From NCBI RefSeq assembly GCF_041431415.1, contig NZ_CP107845.1, positions 7,564,001 to 7,628,000 of the forward strand: 64,000 bases of DNA, written 5' to 3'. Origin of the DNA: Streptomyces sp. NBC_00513 (GTDB taxonomy: Bacteria > Actinomycetota > Actinomycetes > Streptomycetales > Streptomycetaceae). The notes beneath the pieces are model-generated. The model was not told the DNA's origin. It saw nothing but the letters and a program-made list of their open reading frames with translations, and made no database searches. Positions 33,135 to 42,205 of this stretch are shown here, piece after piece; the first letter of the stretch is position 1; each line of letters starts with the position of its first letter. The position numbers and the translations under genes were made by a program.

Positions 33135-34283
33135 ATGAGAGCGCCCTTGCGCTCGCCCCCGGGACCGGGAGCCGGCGGCCACCACCAGGTCCTTTTCGCC
33201 CTCGCGGAGTGCCTGCCCTTCGCACTCGCCCTGCTGGTGCTCCTCGTCGAGCTCACGCCCGCGCACGTCCTGTACACCGGACCCCTGCTGGTCGCGACAC
33301 CCGCTCTGGCGGCGGTGACCATGGGCCCCAAGGGCACGCTCGCGGCGACGGGAGTGGCCGTCGGGGTCAGCGTGGCCACCGCCACGCACAACCATGCCTG
33401 GGGTGGCCAGCAGGTCTACACGAACTTTCTCGCCCTGTTCCTGGTCTCGGTGGCGAGCTTCATGACGAGCCGCACCGCCCGCACGCGCCGGGAGAACGAG
33501 CTCAACCAGGTCCGCCGGATCGCCACGGCCGCCCAAGAGGTCCTGCTGCGGCCGGTGCCGGCAAGGCTCGGCGCCGTAAGGGCGGCCAGCCTGTACCTGG
33601 CGGCCGAGAAGGGCGCGCAGATCGGCGGTGACCTGTACGAAGTGGTCCAGACCCGGTACGGGGTCCGGATGATCGTCGGGGACGTCCGGGGCAAGGGACT
33701 GCCCGCCGTACGGGCCGCCGCGATCGTGCTGGGTGCGTTCCGGGAGTCCGTGCACTACGAGGAAGACCTGGTGGAGGTCGTCAACCACTGCGATGCGGCC
33801 CTGCGGCGCGATGCCGCCGTCGCGGGCGCGGCCGGGGCCGACGGCGACGACATCCTCCTCGAGGGGTTCGTCACCGCCCTCGTGGCCCAGGTCCCGGACA
33901 GCCCCCACGTCGAGGTGATCAACCGCGGCCATCCGCCGCCGTTGGTGCTGCGCGACGGCACGGTCCGGTCCTTGATGCCCACCGAACCCTTGCCGCCGTT
34001 GGGGCTCGCGGAGTTCATCGGCGGACCTCCCGGGCGAGTGGACAGCCATCCGTTCGCACCGGGGGACAGGCTGCTGCTGTACACCGACGGCGTCATCGAG
34101 GCCCGTGACCCGGGCGGCACTTTCTTCGACCTGCCCGAGGCCGTGGTGGGCATGCGCGACGACACCCGGGAGGAGTTCCTGGAGGGGCTGCGCCAGGCAT
34201 TGCTCCGCCACACAAAGGGTCGCCTCGCGGACGACGTGGCGGTCATCCTCGTCGACCGGCGCGAAGCCGAGGGGCAGGGGTAG
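33135..34283 (+). CDS. Membrane-anchored SpoIIE/PP2C phosphatase
   Basis: A 382-residue protein: three or four N-terminal membrane helices (about 20-115), a short linker helix, then a PP2C-SpoIIE domain ('GAQIGGDLYEVVQT', 'MIVGDVRGKGLPAV', 'VINRGHPPPLVL', 'LLLYTDGVIEARD', 'DDVAVILV') with the metal-binding aspartates intact. It should act on a phospho-STAS protein in partner-switching. It closely resembles the two other phosphatases at 39687 and 41061 in architecture, suggesting local duplication. Confidence 0.92.
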   Translation: MRAPLRSPPGPGAGGHHQVLFALAECLPFALALLVLLVELTPAHVLYTGPLLVATPALAAVTMGPKGTLAATGVAVGVSVATATHNHAWGGQQVYTNFLALFLVSVASFMTSRTARTRRENELNQVRRIATAAQEVLLRPVPARLGAVRAASLYLAAEKGAQIGGDLYEVVQTRYGVRMIVGDVRGKGLPAVRAAAIVLGAFRESVHYEEDLVEVVNHCDAALRRDAAVAGAAGADGDDILLEGFVTALVAQVPDSPHVEVINRGHPPPLVLRDGTVRSLMPTEPLPPLGLAEFIGGPPGRVDSHPFAPGDRLLLYTDGVIEARDPGGTFFDLPEAVVGMRDDTREEFLEGLRQALLRHTKGRLADDVAVILVDRREAEGQG

Positions 34284-34643
34284 CCGAGGGGCAGGGGTAG
34301 GGGCCGGGGTTCGCCCAACGGGCTCGGAACCAGGTGCTGTTCGTGGACCGACAGGAGATCACTCGCCGCAGCGATCACCAGGGGCTATGGTGATCGTCGC
34401 GCGCATGTGACGAGTGCCTTCACACCTTCGTCATGACATGTGCGCGTCAGTCGGCGGCCGGGGGGAACGGCGCTGCCAGGGGGAGGGATGGTTCTGTCAT
34501 GCCGCGATACCGGCTCGTTGTGAACGCCGCTTTCGTCGCCGCTGCCCGCTGCCCGCTGTCCCCGTCCCCGCGCCGGGACGCCCGACTGACCCGCTCGTAC
34601 CTCCACCCCTTCGGGCAGTCACCTCCGCCTGCCCTCGCTCACG
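34284..34643. other. Promoter region of the large secreted protein
   Basis: No gene seen in these 360 bases. A/T content rises near 34375-34440, where GCGCATGTGACG and CGTCATGACATGTGCGC form an imperfect dyad, a possible regulator site. The short rightward frame from 34433 overlaps the next gene in another phase and is not supported. Confidence 0.4.
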
Positions 34644-37600
34644 ATGAAGGAATCCCCTTTGCGTTCCCGACCAGGGTTGTTCAGACCCAGATCACGAACA
34701 ACATCAGCCACTCTCACCTCTTTCGTCACATCGGTCGCGGTCCTTTCCGTCGTCGTCGGTGTGGCCGTGCAGCCCGGAGCCCTCGACCAGCTCACCGGAC
34801 AGCGCATGGCCAAGGCGGGGGACGACTACGACTGGTACACGGACACCGCTGCCGAACAGTTGCGGCAGGACCAGTGCCTGATGGCCGATGTGCTCCGCCT
34901 GGGTGGGCCGTCCATGGCCACCACCGCGCAGGACGGCCTCAACCAGCCGCAGGACAAGCTGCACGAGCTGGCCAACCGACAGCACTGGCAGGACACCCCG
35001 CTCGCGCAGGCCTACAAGAAGGACCGGGACGCGGCGTCCAAGGAGTTGGACGCCCTCAACGCCGTCCGGGACACCTGGAAGAAGCCGCTCGACGGCCTTG
35101 AGACCCCCGGTGGCTTCACGGTGACCGGCTTCCACTGGCCGCCGGGTACGAGTGACGGCAAGGAGGACTTCTACGGTCAGACCGGTCTGACCACGTGGGT
35201 CGCCGATCGGTTCTGGAAGAACGACAGCGACTTCTACGAGGACCCCACGCCCAAGGCCGACGCCGCGACGGTCAAGGCCCTCAAGGACATCGGCGCGCCG
35301 CTGTACGGCGCGGACCCCAGCACGCAACTGCCCGAGTGGGAGCGGCAGCGCGCGGAACACGGCGCGTACGAGCACCTGTCGGACTGGTCCCTGGAGCCGA
35401 CGGGAGCGGACAACGCCCGCCTCTTCCTGGCCTCCGGCGGCTTCGCGCGTACCGCGCCGCAGCCGGGCACGGCGGAACACCGCATCGCGGTGGAGGACCT
35501 GAAGACGCGGTTCGCGTCCTGTGCGTGGCGGGACCCGATCGACCCGAACAAGGTCCGGGGCGACGTCTCCACGACGGCCGCCGCGGAGTGGCAGCAGGAG
35601 ATCGCCTCCCAGACGACGCAGCGCAACCAGATCCTGGCCGCGAACAAGAGCGCGACCACGTCGCTGGCCACCGGCTCCAAGGCGCTGGGAGACCTGCTGG
35701 GCCACTCCTGGGTGAGTGACCGTCTGGTTCGCTGGCAGGACTACTGGTCCGCGGGCGGACTGGGGTGGATCGGTGACAGCCCGGTGGCCATTCAGGTACC
35801 GGGTGCGCCGGGCAGTTGCCTGGACGTCCAGGGTGGTGCCAAGACCAACGGCACCCCGGTCCAGGTCTACACCTGCAACAACGGCGCGGCGCAGCAGTGG
35901 ACGCTCGAAGGTGGCGAGGACGATCTCCACATTCGCAACGTCGGCTCGTCCAAATGCCTGGACGTGGCCGGCAACAAGTCCGCGAACGGGACGAAGATCC
36001 AGATCACGGACTGCTACAGCACTCCCGGACAGTCGTGGAAGGGAGACGCACGGGCGTCTTCGCCGCTGAAGAGCGTGTCCACGGGCAAGTGCCTGGACCT
36101 GAGCGCGTTCACCAAGAGCACGGACACGCGGCTGTGGGACTGCAAGGACGCCAGTGCGCAGAAGTTCCTGATCAAGCCGTCCGGTCACAAGGGCACGGAC
36201 AGCCTCTCCTACCCGGACAAGGCACAGTTCGACAAGGCGAAGAAGGGTGTCACCGACACCCAGGCGGCGGCGAAGAAGCAGCTGGCCGCGCTCAAGGTGC
36301 AGCTGGAGAGCGCCAAGAAGTCGGCCACCGCTTCCGACGCCGCCGAGCAGGCCGCCTACGGGATCGCGGACGCGGCCGGCGCTCCGCGCGGCCGTGGTCT
36401 GCTGGTGGGTCAGCAGAAGGCTCAGGTCACCAAGGGCGCCGTTGCCGCGCTGACGGCGATGGTGAAGGCCGGTGAGACCGCCGAGGCGGCCACCCGCGCC
36501 GCGGTCGGTGACAGCGACACGATCGCGCAGCGCGCGCTGGCGCAGGCCGCGCAGGTCAACGCGGAGTTCCGCAAGGAGGCCGCGCACATCGCCGAGTTGC
36601 AGGCGAAGGCCGCGGCGGACGCGGCGAAGGCGCACCGGGACAACGCCAAGAAGGACAAGGAGACGGCGGAGGCCAAGCTCGCCGTCACGCTGAAGGCGGA
36701 GGCGGACGCGAAGGCGGCCGCTGCCGACGCGCACGCCAAGAGGCTCGCGGCGGAGGCCGAGGAGAAGACGGCCAAGGCGGAGAAGGACACCGCCGCCGCC
36801 AAGCAGGCCGAGGCGAGCCAGTACAAGCAGACCGCGCAGGCCGAGGCCGCGAACGCCCAGGACGCCAAGGGCAAGGCGGAAGCGGCCGAGGCGACCGCCG
36901 TCGCGCGGAAGAACGACGCGGTCACGGCCCGGGACAACGCCAAGGCCAAGCGGGATGACGCCTGGGACGCCGAGCAGAAGGCCGACGCCGCCCGCGCCAA
37001 GGCGGACGCGAAGGACGCCTACGCCCACTCCCTGAAGGCGGGCGAAGCCGCGGACGCCGCCCGCGCTTCCGCCAATGAGGCGGACAAGCACGCCGACGAC
37101 GCCGAGGCGGCCGCCGGCCGGGCCCGTACCGCGGCGGATGCCGCCACCCAGGCGGCGGCTCAGGCGGACGCCGCCGCGACCCGCGCCGAGGCGGCGGCCA
37201 AGCGCTCCCGTGCGAACGCGGACGCCGCCCAGGCCGCCAAGCTGAAGGCCGACGCCGCCGTGCGGACCGCCACCAGCGCCGCCGCCGACGCCATCAAGGC
37301 GTCCGAACACGCCTCCGCGGAGGCCAGGACGGCCGTTGCCCTGGCCGCGGAGGCCGAGAAGCTGGCCAAGACCGCCAAGACCCAGGCGGACGCGGCCGGC
37401 AAGGAGGCCGTCAAGGCAGTGCTCGCCTCGGCCAAGGCCGCCGGCTACGCCCATGTCACCGCGCAGGCCGCGGTGGACGCCGGCAACGCCGCGGCCCAGG
37501 TCGCCAAGCCCGCCAACGACGCCATCCAGCTCGGCTCGCCCTACGTCACCACCGACTCGGCCGCGAGCCTCGTCGTGCTGACCGGGCAGGCGTCGAAGAC

Positions 37601-39230
37601 GATCGCCGAGCAGCAGAAGGCCGTTGCCGACGCCCACGCCAAGAACGCGCAGGACGAGGCCGCGGCCGCCAAGAACATCGCCGACCAGGCAACCGGCGAC
37701 GCGAAGATCGCCTACCAGTACGCGGCCAACGCCGCCACCCACGCGGCCAACGCCCGCACCTACGCCAAGGAGGCCCTGGGCTACGCGGCCGACGCCGCGG
37801 CGGCAGCCGCCAAGGCATCGGCGTCACTGGCCCGCACCGTCGAATACGACCAGAAGGCGACCGAGGACGCCGCCGCCGCGGACAAGGCCGCGGGCCGTGC
37901 CGAGGGCTACGCCAAGCAGGCCCGCGAGTCGGCGGACCAGGCGGCACTCGACGCGTCGGCAGCCCGCGCGGCCGCGGCTCAGGCGGAACAGGACGCCAAG
38001 GACGCCCGTGCGGCGGCCGACCGCGCCGCCGTCGCCGCCACCGAAGCCGAACAGGCCGCGAAGGACGCCGACAAGTACGCCAAGGAAGCACAGGAATCCG
38101 CAGACAGGGCCGAGAAGGCTTCCAAGGGGAAGCAGATCGAGACCGGAACCGTCCCCGACGGAGCCGGCGGGTCCATCGGCAACACCTTCTACGTCATCGA
38201 CCACACCGAGCGGATCGGCAAGCCCAAGACGCTGAAGCAGACGGCCGGATGCGAAGGCGTGATCGACGCGCTCTTCTACCGGGGCGACTGCACGATGACG
38301 GTCGAGATCAGGTACAAGGCGTACCTCGACGTGTACCTGTGCGCCGCGAAGATCTCGAACCCGTCGAGGTTCACGTGTCCCGCGAGCGAGACGCTGTATC
38401 TGGGGCTGTTCCCGAGCGAGGAAATGACCCAGGAGGCCACGCACACCATCACGATGGCCGAGTACCAGGCGGGCATCGATCCGGTCGACATCCTCTTCGG
38501 GAGCTGGATCCAGTGCTTCGAGAAGTTCGCGTCCGGATTCGAGCGCGGTAGTTGGGGCGGTTGTGCCTGGGCGGCCCTGGACGTCGGGCTCCTGTTCGCG
38601 GGCAAGATCCTCGGCCCCATCGCGACCGCGGCCCGGGCGGCCGATGCCGCCGTCATGACGGGCATCGGATTCGCGGACGCCTACAAGGCCCTGCGGACTC
38701 TCGGTGTGTCCGAAACGGCGATATCGGGTATCACCAGCAGGGCTTTCAAGAAACTGCGCGAAGCCTGCGAGAAGGCCGGCCGGCCCGCTGCGAAGAGTGC
38801 GTTCCGAGCGAGCGCGAAGAGCAGCCAATCCGCCAACCCCGGTTGCACCGAGTGGGCGAACGACTATGGCAGTAAGAGCCATGGGATCATGGGTTCAATC
38901 GACAGCGACGGGATCCTGAATCTCATTGTTCTCGCTGAAGAGGACTTGACCCCGACCGGCAGTGTGATGATCGCCGAAGTGATGGAGAAGATCGGCGGAA
39001 ACGCAAAGGGGATACGCGGTACCTGGTTGGGGGGTGGTGACATGAAGGACAACCTGGACAGCTTCAACGCTGGTATACAGAGCCTCATGTTGAGCCCGGA
39101 GGAAGCGGCACGACTGACCTTCACGGGTAAGATGGCCGCCAAGTACGGATTCACCGGGAAGGTTGACATCGTGAAGACGGTGGGAACTCCCGGGAATTAC
39201 ACCAAGGTTGAGGTTGTGTTCTGGAAATGA
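34644..39230 (+). CDS. Large secreted ricin-lectin/Ala-rich protein with C-terminal toxin-like domain
   Basis: 1528 residues. A signal anchor (about 20-50) is followed by a charged region to about 375, a ricin-B-type lectin trefoil at about 380-515 ('GSCLDVQGGAKTNGTPVQVY', 'KCLDVAGNKS', 'KCLDLSAFTK'), an Ala/Lys/Asp-rich coiled coil at about 525-1165, a Cys-containing segment, a hydrophobic stretch at about 1305-1350, and a C-terminal domain at about 1400-1528 including 'GTWLGGGDMKDNLDSFNAGI' and 'EEAARLTFTGKMA'. The plan (export, binding, long stalk, pre-toxin, small tip) is that of polymorphic toxins. The tip's activity is not recognised. Codons are less G/C-rich after about 38,700. TTG 34659 has better spacing to AAGGA than ATG 34644. 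Confidence 0.85.
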   Translation: MKESPLRSRPGLFRPRSRTTSATLTSFVTSVAVLSVVVGVAVQPGALDQLTGQRMAKAGDDYDWYTDTAAEQLRQDQCLMADVLRLGGPSMATTAQDGLNQPQDKLHELANRQHWQDTPLAQAYKKDRDAASKELDALNAVRDTWKKPLDGLETPGGFTVTGFHWPPGTSDGKEDFYGQTGLTTWVADRFWKNDSDFYEDPTPKADAATVKALKDIGAPLYGADPSTQLPEWERQRAEHGAYEHLSDWSLEPTGADNARLFLASGGFARTAPQPGTAEHRIAVEDLKTRFASCAWRDPIDPNKVRGDVSTTAAAEWQQEIASQTTQRNQILAANKSATTSLATGSKALGDLLGHSWVSDRLVRWQDYWSAGGLGWIGDSPVAIQVPGAPGSCLDVQGGAKTNGTPVQVYTCNNGAAQQWTLEGGEDDLHIRNVGSSKCLDVAGNKSANGTKIQITDCYSTPGQSWKGDARASSPLKSVSTGKCLDLSAFTKSTDTRLWDCKDASAQKFLIKPSGHKGTDSLSYPDKAQFDKAKKGVTDTQAAAKKQLAALKVQLESAKKSATASDAAEQAAYGIADAAGAPRGRGLLVGQQKAQVTKGAVAALTAMVKAGETAEAATRAAVGDSDTIAQRALAQAAQVNAEFRKEAAHIAELQAKAAADAAKAHRDNAKKDKETAEAKLAVTLKAEADAKAAAADAHAKRLAAEAEEKTAKAEKDTAAAKQAEASQYKQTAQAEAANAQDAKGKAEAAEATAVARKNDAVTARDNAKAKRDDAWDAEQKADAARAKADAKDAYAHSLKAGEAADAARASANEADKHADDAEAAAGRARTAADAATQAAAQADAAATRAEAAAKRSRANADAAQAAKLKADAAVRTATSAAADAIKASEHASAEARTAVALAAEAEKLAKTAKTQADAAGKEAVKAVLASAKAAGYAHVTAQAAVDAGNAAAQVAKPANDAIQLGSPYVTTDSAASLVVLTGQASKTIAEQQKAVADAHAKNAQDEAAAAKNIADQATGDAKIAYQYAANAATHAANARTYAKEALGYAADAAAAAAKASASLARTVEYDQKATEDAAAADKAAGRAEGYAKQARESADQAALDASAARAAAAQAEQDAKDARAAADRAAVAATEAEQAAKDADKYAKEAQESADRAEKASKGKQIETGTVPDGAGGSIGNTFYVIDHTERIGKPKTLKQTAGCEGVIDALFYRGDCTMTVEIRYKAYLDVYLCAAKISNPSRFTCPASETLYLGLFPSEEMTQEATHTITMAEYQAGIDPVDILFGSWIQCFEKFASGFERGSWGGCAWAALDVGLLFAGKILGPIATAARAADAAVMTGIGFADAYKALRTLGVSETAISGITSRAFKKLREACEKAGRPAAKSAFRASAKSSQSANPGCTEWANDYGSKSHGIMGSIDSDGILNLIVLAEEDLTPTGSVMIAEVMEKIGGNAKGIRGTWLGGGDMKDNLDSFNAGIQSLMLSPEEAARLTFTGKMAAKYGFTGKVDIVKTVGTPGNYTKVEVVFWK

Positions 39231-39502
39231 AAGACCCCAAGTCGATTGCGCTCGGCGTTCGCGAACGTGCGATACGCGGTGACGACGCGGTTGACATCGC
39301 ACTGTGGGTGAAGGCGGAGCTGGGGAACGAAACCACCTTCTTCGCTTTCGTGAGCTGCTTCTTCCACGGACTGGGAGTTCCTGTCCACGCGATCAGGGAA
39401 CTCGAGGGGTGGAATGGCGTGGGGGGTGATCGGGACGTGTCGGACGCGGACGTGAGGGCGAGTCTCGATCCCTACCTGGTGCCACTCAGGCAGCAGCGGT
39501 AG
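39227..39502 (+). CDS. Small protein overlapping the toxin-like gene, candidate immunity protein
   Basis: A 91-residue soluble, acidic protein starting in the ATGA that ends the preceding gene, so it is translationally coupled. It lacks a signal peptide, as expected for a cytosolic immunity protein. Sequence highlights: 'ESIA'-like opening 'MKDPKSIALGVRERAIRGDD', aromatic 'FFAFVSCFFHGLGVP', and 'WNGVGGDRDVSDADVRASLD'. I recognise no Imm family. Its lower G/C matches the toxin tip, not its neighbours. Function is inferred from position, size and coupling. Confidence 0.7.
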   Translation: MKDPKSIALGVRERAIRGDDAVDIALWVKAELGNETTFFAFVSCFFHGLGVPVHAIRELEGWNGVGGDRDVSDADVRASLDPYLVPLRQQR

Positions 39503-39572
39503 ATGCAACCGGGGCATCGGGTCTGGGATCAGGCCCTTCGCCCGCACTGCGGCCATGGGCCGCAACAGACGT

Positions 39573-39601
39573 GGGCCGCATCGATACGGTGCGGCCCACA
39601 G
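39573..39601. terminator. Hairpin between convergent genes
   Basis: GTGGGCCGCA (39573-39582) pairs perfectly with TGCGGCCCAC (39592-39601), with a 9-base loop. It follows the candidate immunity gene by 70 bases and precedes the 3' end of the leftward phosphatase gene. Confidence 0.7.
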
Positions 39602-39686
39602 CCGTCCTCCGGTTGCGCGGCCGGGAGCGCCCCGATGGCGTTCCGGTCCGCGGGAAGCCCGATGTCACCGACCGGACGCGGCGCGG

Positions 39687-40829
39687 CTACCGTGCGCGTT
39701 CCCCCGCGGTCCGAGCCATCGGTGAGTCGTCGCCGGGGCGCGAGACGGTGGCACGTACGACCAGCACGGCTGCCGTGTCGTCGTCCAGTCCTTGCGCGCT
39801 GAACCGGTGAAGGTCGGCCGCGAGCCGGGGCAGCACCTCGCGGTCCGCCACCTCCCGCCAGGCCGATACGCGTTCGACGAGCGGGTAGAAGGCCCCGGAG
39901 GCATCGCGGGTTTCGCTGACGCCGTCGGTGTACATCAACACGCGGTCACCGACATCGAAGGGGACTTCCTCGACGATGTGGTCGTCCTCGACGCTGACCG
40001 GGAGGTGGACGGGCAGGGACGGCTGGGGGAAGTCGACATACCGAGCCGCCTGGGTGCGCCCCTGGCGGACGGGCGGCGGGTGACCGCAGCTGAGCAACCT
40101 CATCACGGGACGGTCGGAGGGGATCTCGGCGAGGATCACCGTGGCGAAGCGGTCGGCGTCGTCGATCCCGACGCGTGACTCGTGGTTGCGCATGCTGGCC
40201 TCAAGCTTGCGCGCGATGGCCGCCAGGTCGGGTTCCGTGTAGGCGGACTCCCTGAAGGAGCCGAGGAGCACAGCCGCGGCCTCGACCGCCCCCAGCCCCT
40301 TGCCCTGCACGTCTCCGATCATCACCCGCACCGCGCCTTCCACTTGCAGCGCCTTGTAGAAGTCGCCGCCCAGGTGGGCGCCCGCCACCGACGTCTCGTA
40401 CAAGAGGTGGAGGTCGACGCAGCCCAGATGTTCGGGCAGCGGGTGTTGGACGGCGCGCTGGGCCACGTCCGCGACCCTTTGGAGGTGCCGCAGCTCCTTC
40501 TCTCGCCGCTGTCGGACACTGCTGGACCAGGCTGCCACCACACTGATCATCCCGACCAGGACGGTGAACGACAGGGCGGCCCGAACGACGGGCTCTCCTC
40601 GGTCGGCCTCCAGGGCGGTCAGCACCACGATGGAGGCCGCCCCGAACGCCATGGTCCCCCAGACCCCCCAGCCCACCGCGGCCAGTCCGGGCACCACGTA
40701 GAGGAACGCGCCGTAGTGATCCTCTCGGGGCGTCGCGAAGTCGGTGACCGCCGCTGCCACGATCATGACTCCGGGGAGCAGGCGGACCGCGCGGTACCGG
40801 GTTCTCGTGTTGCGAAGAAGCTCCACCAT
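39687..40829 (-). CDS. Membrane-anchored SpoIIE/PP2C phosphatase
   Basis: 380 residues: N-terminal membrane segments about 14-105, a basic linker, then PP2C ('VAGAHLGGDFYKALQ', 'VMIGDVQGKGLGAVEAAAVL', 'LLSCGHPPPV', 'VLMYTDGVSETRD', 'DDDTAAVLVV'). Catalytic aspartates are present. It is the same design as the genes at 33135 and 41061; it diverges from the latter across a 230-base promoter region. Likely target: an anti-anti-sigma STAS protein encoded elsewhere. Confidence 0.92.
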   Translation of the reverse strand: MVELLRNTRTRYRAVRLLPGVMIVAAAVTDFATPREDHYGAFLYVVPGLAAVGWGVWGTMAFGAASIVVLTALEADRGEPVVRAALSFTVLVGMISVVAAWSSSVRQRREKELRHLQRVADVAQRAVQHPLPEHLGCVDLHLLYETSVAGAHLGGDFYKALQVEGAVRVMIGDVQGKGLGAVEAAAVLLGSFRESAYTEPDLAAIARKLEASMRNHESRVGIDDADRFATVILAEIPSDRPVMRLLSCGHPPPVRQGRTQAARYVDFPQPSLPVHLPVSVEDDHIVEEVPFDVGDRVLMYTDGVSETRDASGAFYPLVERVSAWREVADREVLPRLAADLHRFSAQGLDDDTAAVLVVRATVSRPGDDSPMARTAGERAR

Positions 40830-41060
40830 CTGATCTTGAGCGCCGCCGCAGGCGTGTGCCGCCCGCCACGCCGCCGGGGAGGCGGCGGGCCGGGCCTCGG
40901 GAAGCGGGTGGCGTGCCGGCGATGCGCAGCGCCGAGCCGTACACGGCCGACCGCATTCGATCGCACGTTCGACCCAAGAGGGGAGTGGTGGACCGCCTCA
41001 CTTCCGCGAGCCGTGTTCGTCAGAGCGCTGTGCCATGATTACGCGGATATTGTGGGAAAC

Positions 41061-42149
41061 GTGACCGAATCTGGGCGGCCGTGGGTCCGCCGGCGCGACG
41101 GCCGGGGGTGGTTCGTGCGGCTGTCGCCGGTCATCCTGACCGTGGTGATCGCGAGCCTGGCTTACGCCACTCCACCGGAAATGGCCTTCAGCCGCCTCCT
41201 GCCCGCGGCGCCGGCCCTGGCTGCCGCCATGTGGCCGGTCCTGCCCACCGTCCTGCTCGGGACGGTCTGCCTCCTCCTGATGATCGGCCTCGGCCTCGTC
41301 TTCCCCGATCTGGGAACGTGGTGGACAGCCGCGGGGATCATCGCGGTCACCGTGGCCGCCGCGTACGGAAGCCACGTCCGGCTCCAGCGCGAGCGCACCC
41401 TCTTCCAGGTGCGACTCGTCGCCGACGCGGCGCAGCAAGTGGTGCTGAGCCCCATGCCACGGCGCATCGCGAGCATGGAGATCGAGTCGCTGTACCTCGC
41501 CGCCGCGGCGGAGGCCCGCATCGGCGGGGACTTCTACGAGGTGGTCGACACGCCGTACGGGGTCCGGCTGCTCATCGGTGACGTGCGGGGCAAGGGCCTG
41601 CCGGCAGTGGGAGCGGCCGCGGCGATCGTCAACGCCTTCCGCGAGGCGGCCTTCGACGAGACCGACATGATCAACGTCGCACGCAGGCTGGACGCCAGCA
41701 GCACCCGCTACAACGCCGCCTTTCCACCCGAAGGGCCGATGGAGCGCTTCGCCACCGCCCTTCTCGTGCAGATCCCGCACGCGGGCAGACGTATCGACAT
41801 CCTCAACTGCGGACACCCCCCGCCACTGCTCCTTCACAGCGGGAGCCTCCGCGTCCTCGAGTCAGCCACCCCCTCGCCGCTGCTCAGCCTCGCGGAGCTC
41901 ATCGGCGAGCACTACAACGTCGACACCTTCGACTTCGACCCCGGCGACCTGCTGCTCCTCTATACCGACGGGATCGCCGAGGCCCGCGCCCGCGACGGCG
42001 AGTTCTTCCCGCTGGCATCCTGGATGCGTCGACAACCCCCGACGCCGCCCCGCGAACTGCTCACGGCTCTTCACCGCGACCTCCTGCACTACAGCAGAGG
42101 ACGTCTGGACGACGACATCGCCGCCCTCGCCGTACGCCTGCGCGGGTGA
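41061..42149 (+). CDS. Membrane-anchored SpoIIE/PP2C phosphatase
   Basis: 362 residues with N-terminal membrane helices at about 20-110 and a PP2C-SpoIIE domain ('AEARIGGDFYEVVDTPYGV', 'LIGDVRGKGLPAVGAAAA', 'ILNCGHPPPLLL', 'LLLYTDGIAEARA', 'DDDIAALAVRL'). The GTG at 41061 was chosen; GTG 41052 is also in frame and neither has a strong site. The upstream open frame reaching back to 40182 is antisense to the neighbouring phosphatase and not coding. Fourth SpoIIE-type gene in 12 kb. Confidence 0.9.
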   Translation: MTESGRPWVRRRDGRGWFVRLSPVILTVVIASLAYATPPEMAFSRLLPAAPALAAAMWPVLPTVLLGTVCLLLMIGLGLVFPDLGTWWTAAGIIAVTVAAAYGSHVRLQRERTLFQVRLVADAAQQVVLSPMPRRIASMEIESLYLAAAAEARIGGDFYEVVDTPYGVRLLIGDVRGKGLPAVGAAAAIVNAFREAAFDETDMINVARRLDASSTRYNAAFPPEGPMERFATALLVQIPHAGRRIDILNCGHPPPLLLHSGSLRVLESATPSPLLSLAELIGEHYNVDTFDFDPGDLLLLYTDGIAEARARDGEFFPLASWMRRQPPTPPRELLTALHRDLLHYSRGRLDDDIAALAVRLRG

Positions 42150-42205
42150 GGCGAGGCCGCGTTTCGCTGTCCGTCGGGGTACCCACCCGGGGCTAGGCTC
42201 GGGAC

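Noticed and set aside
34704..37742. A ~1000-codon leftward frame opposite the Ala-rich coiled coil
   Set aside because: The Gly/Leu/Arg-rich translation mirrors the GCC/GCG/AAG codons of the coiled coil and carries no motif.
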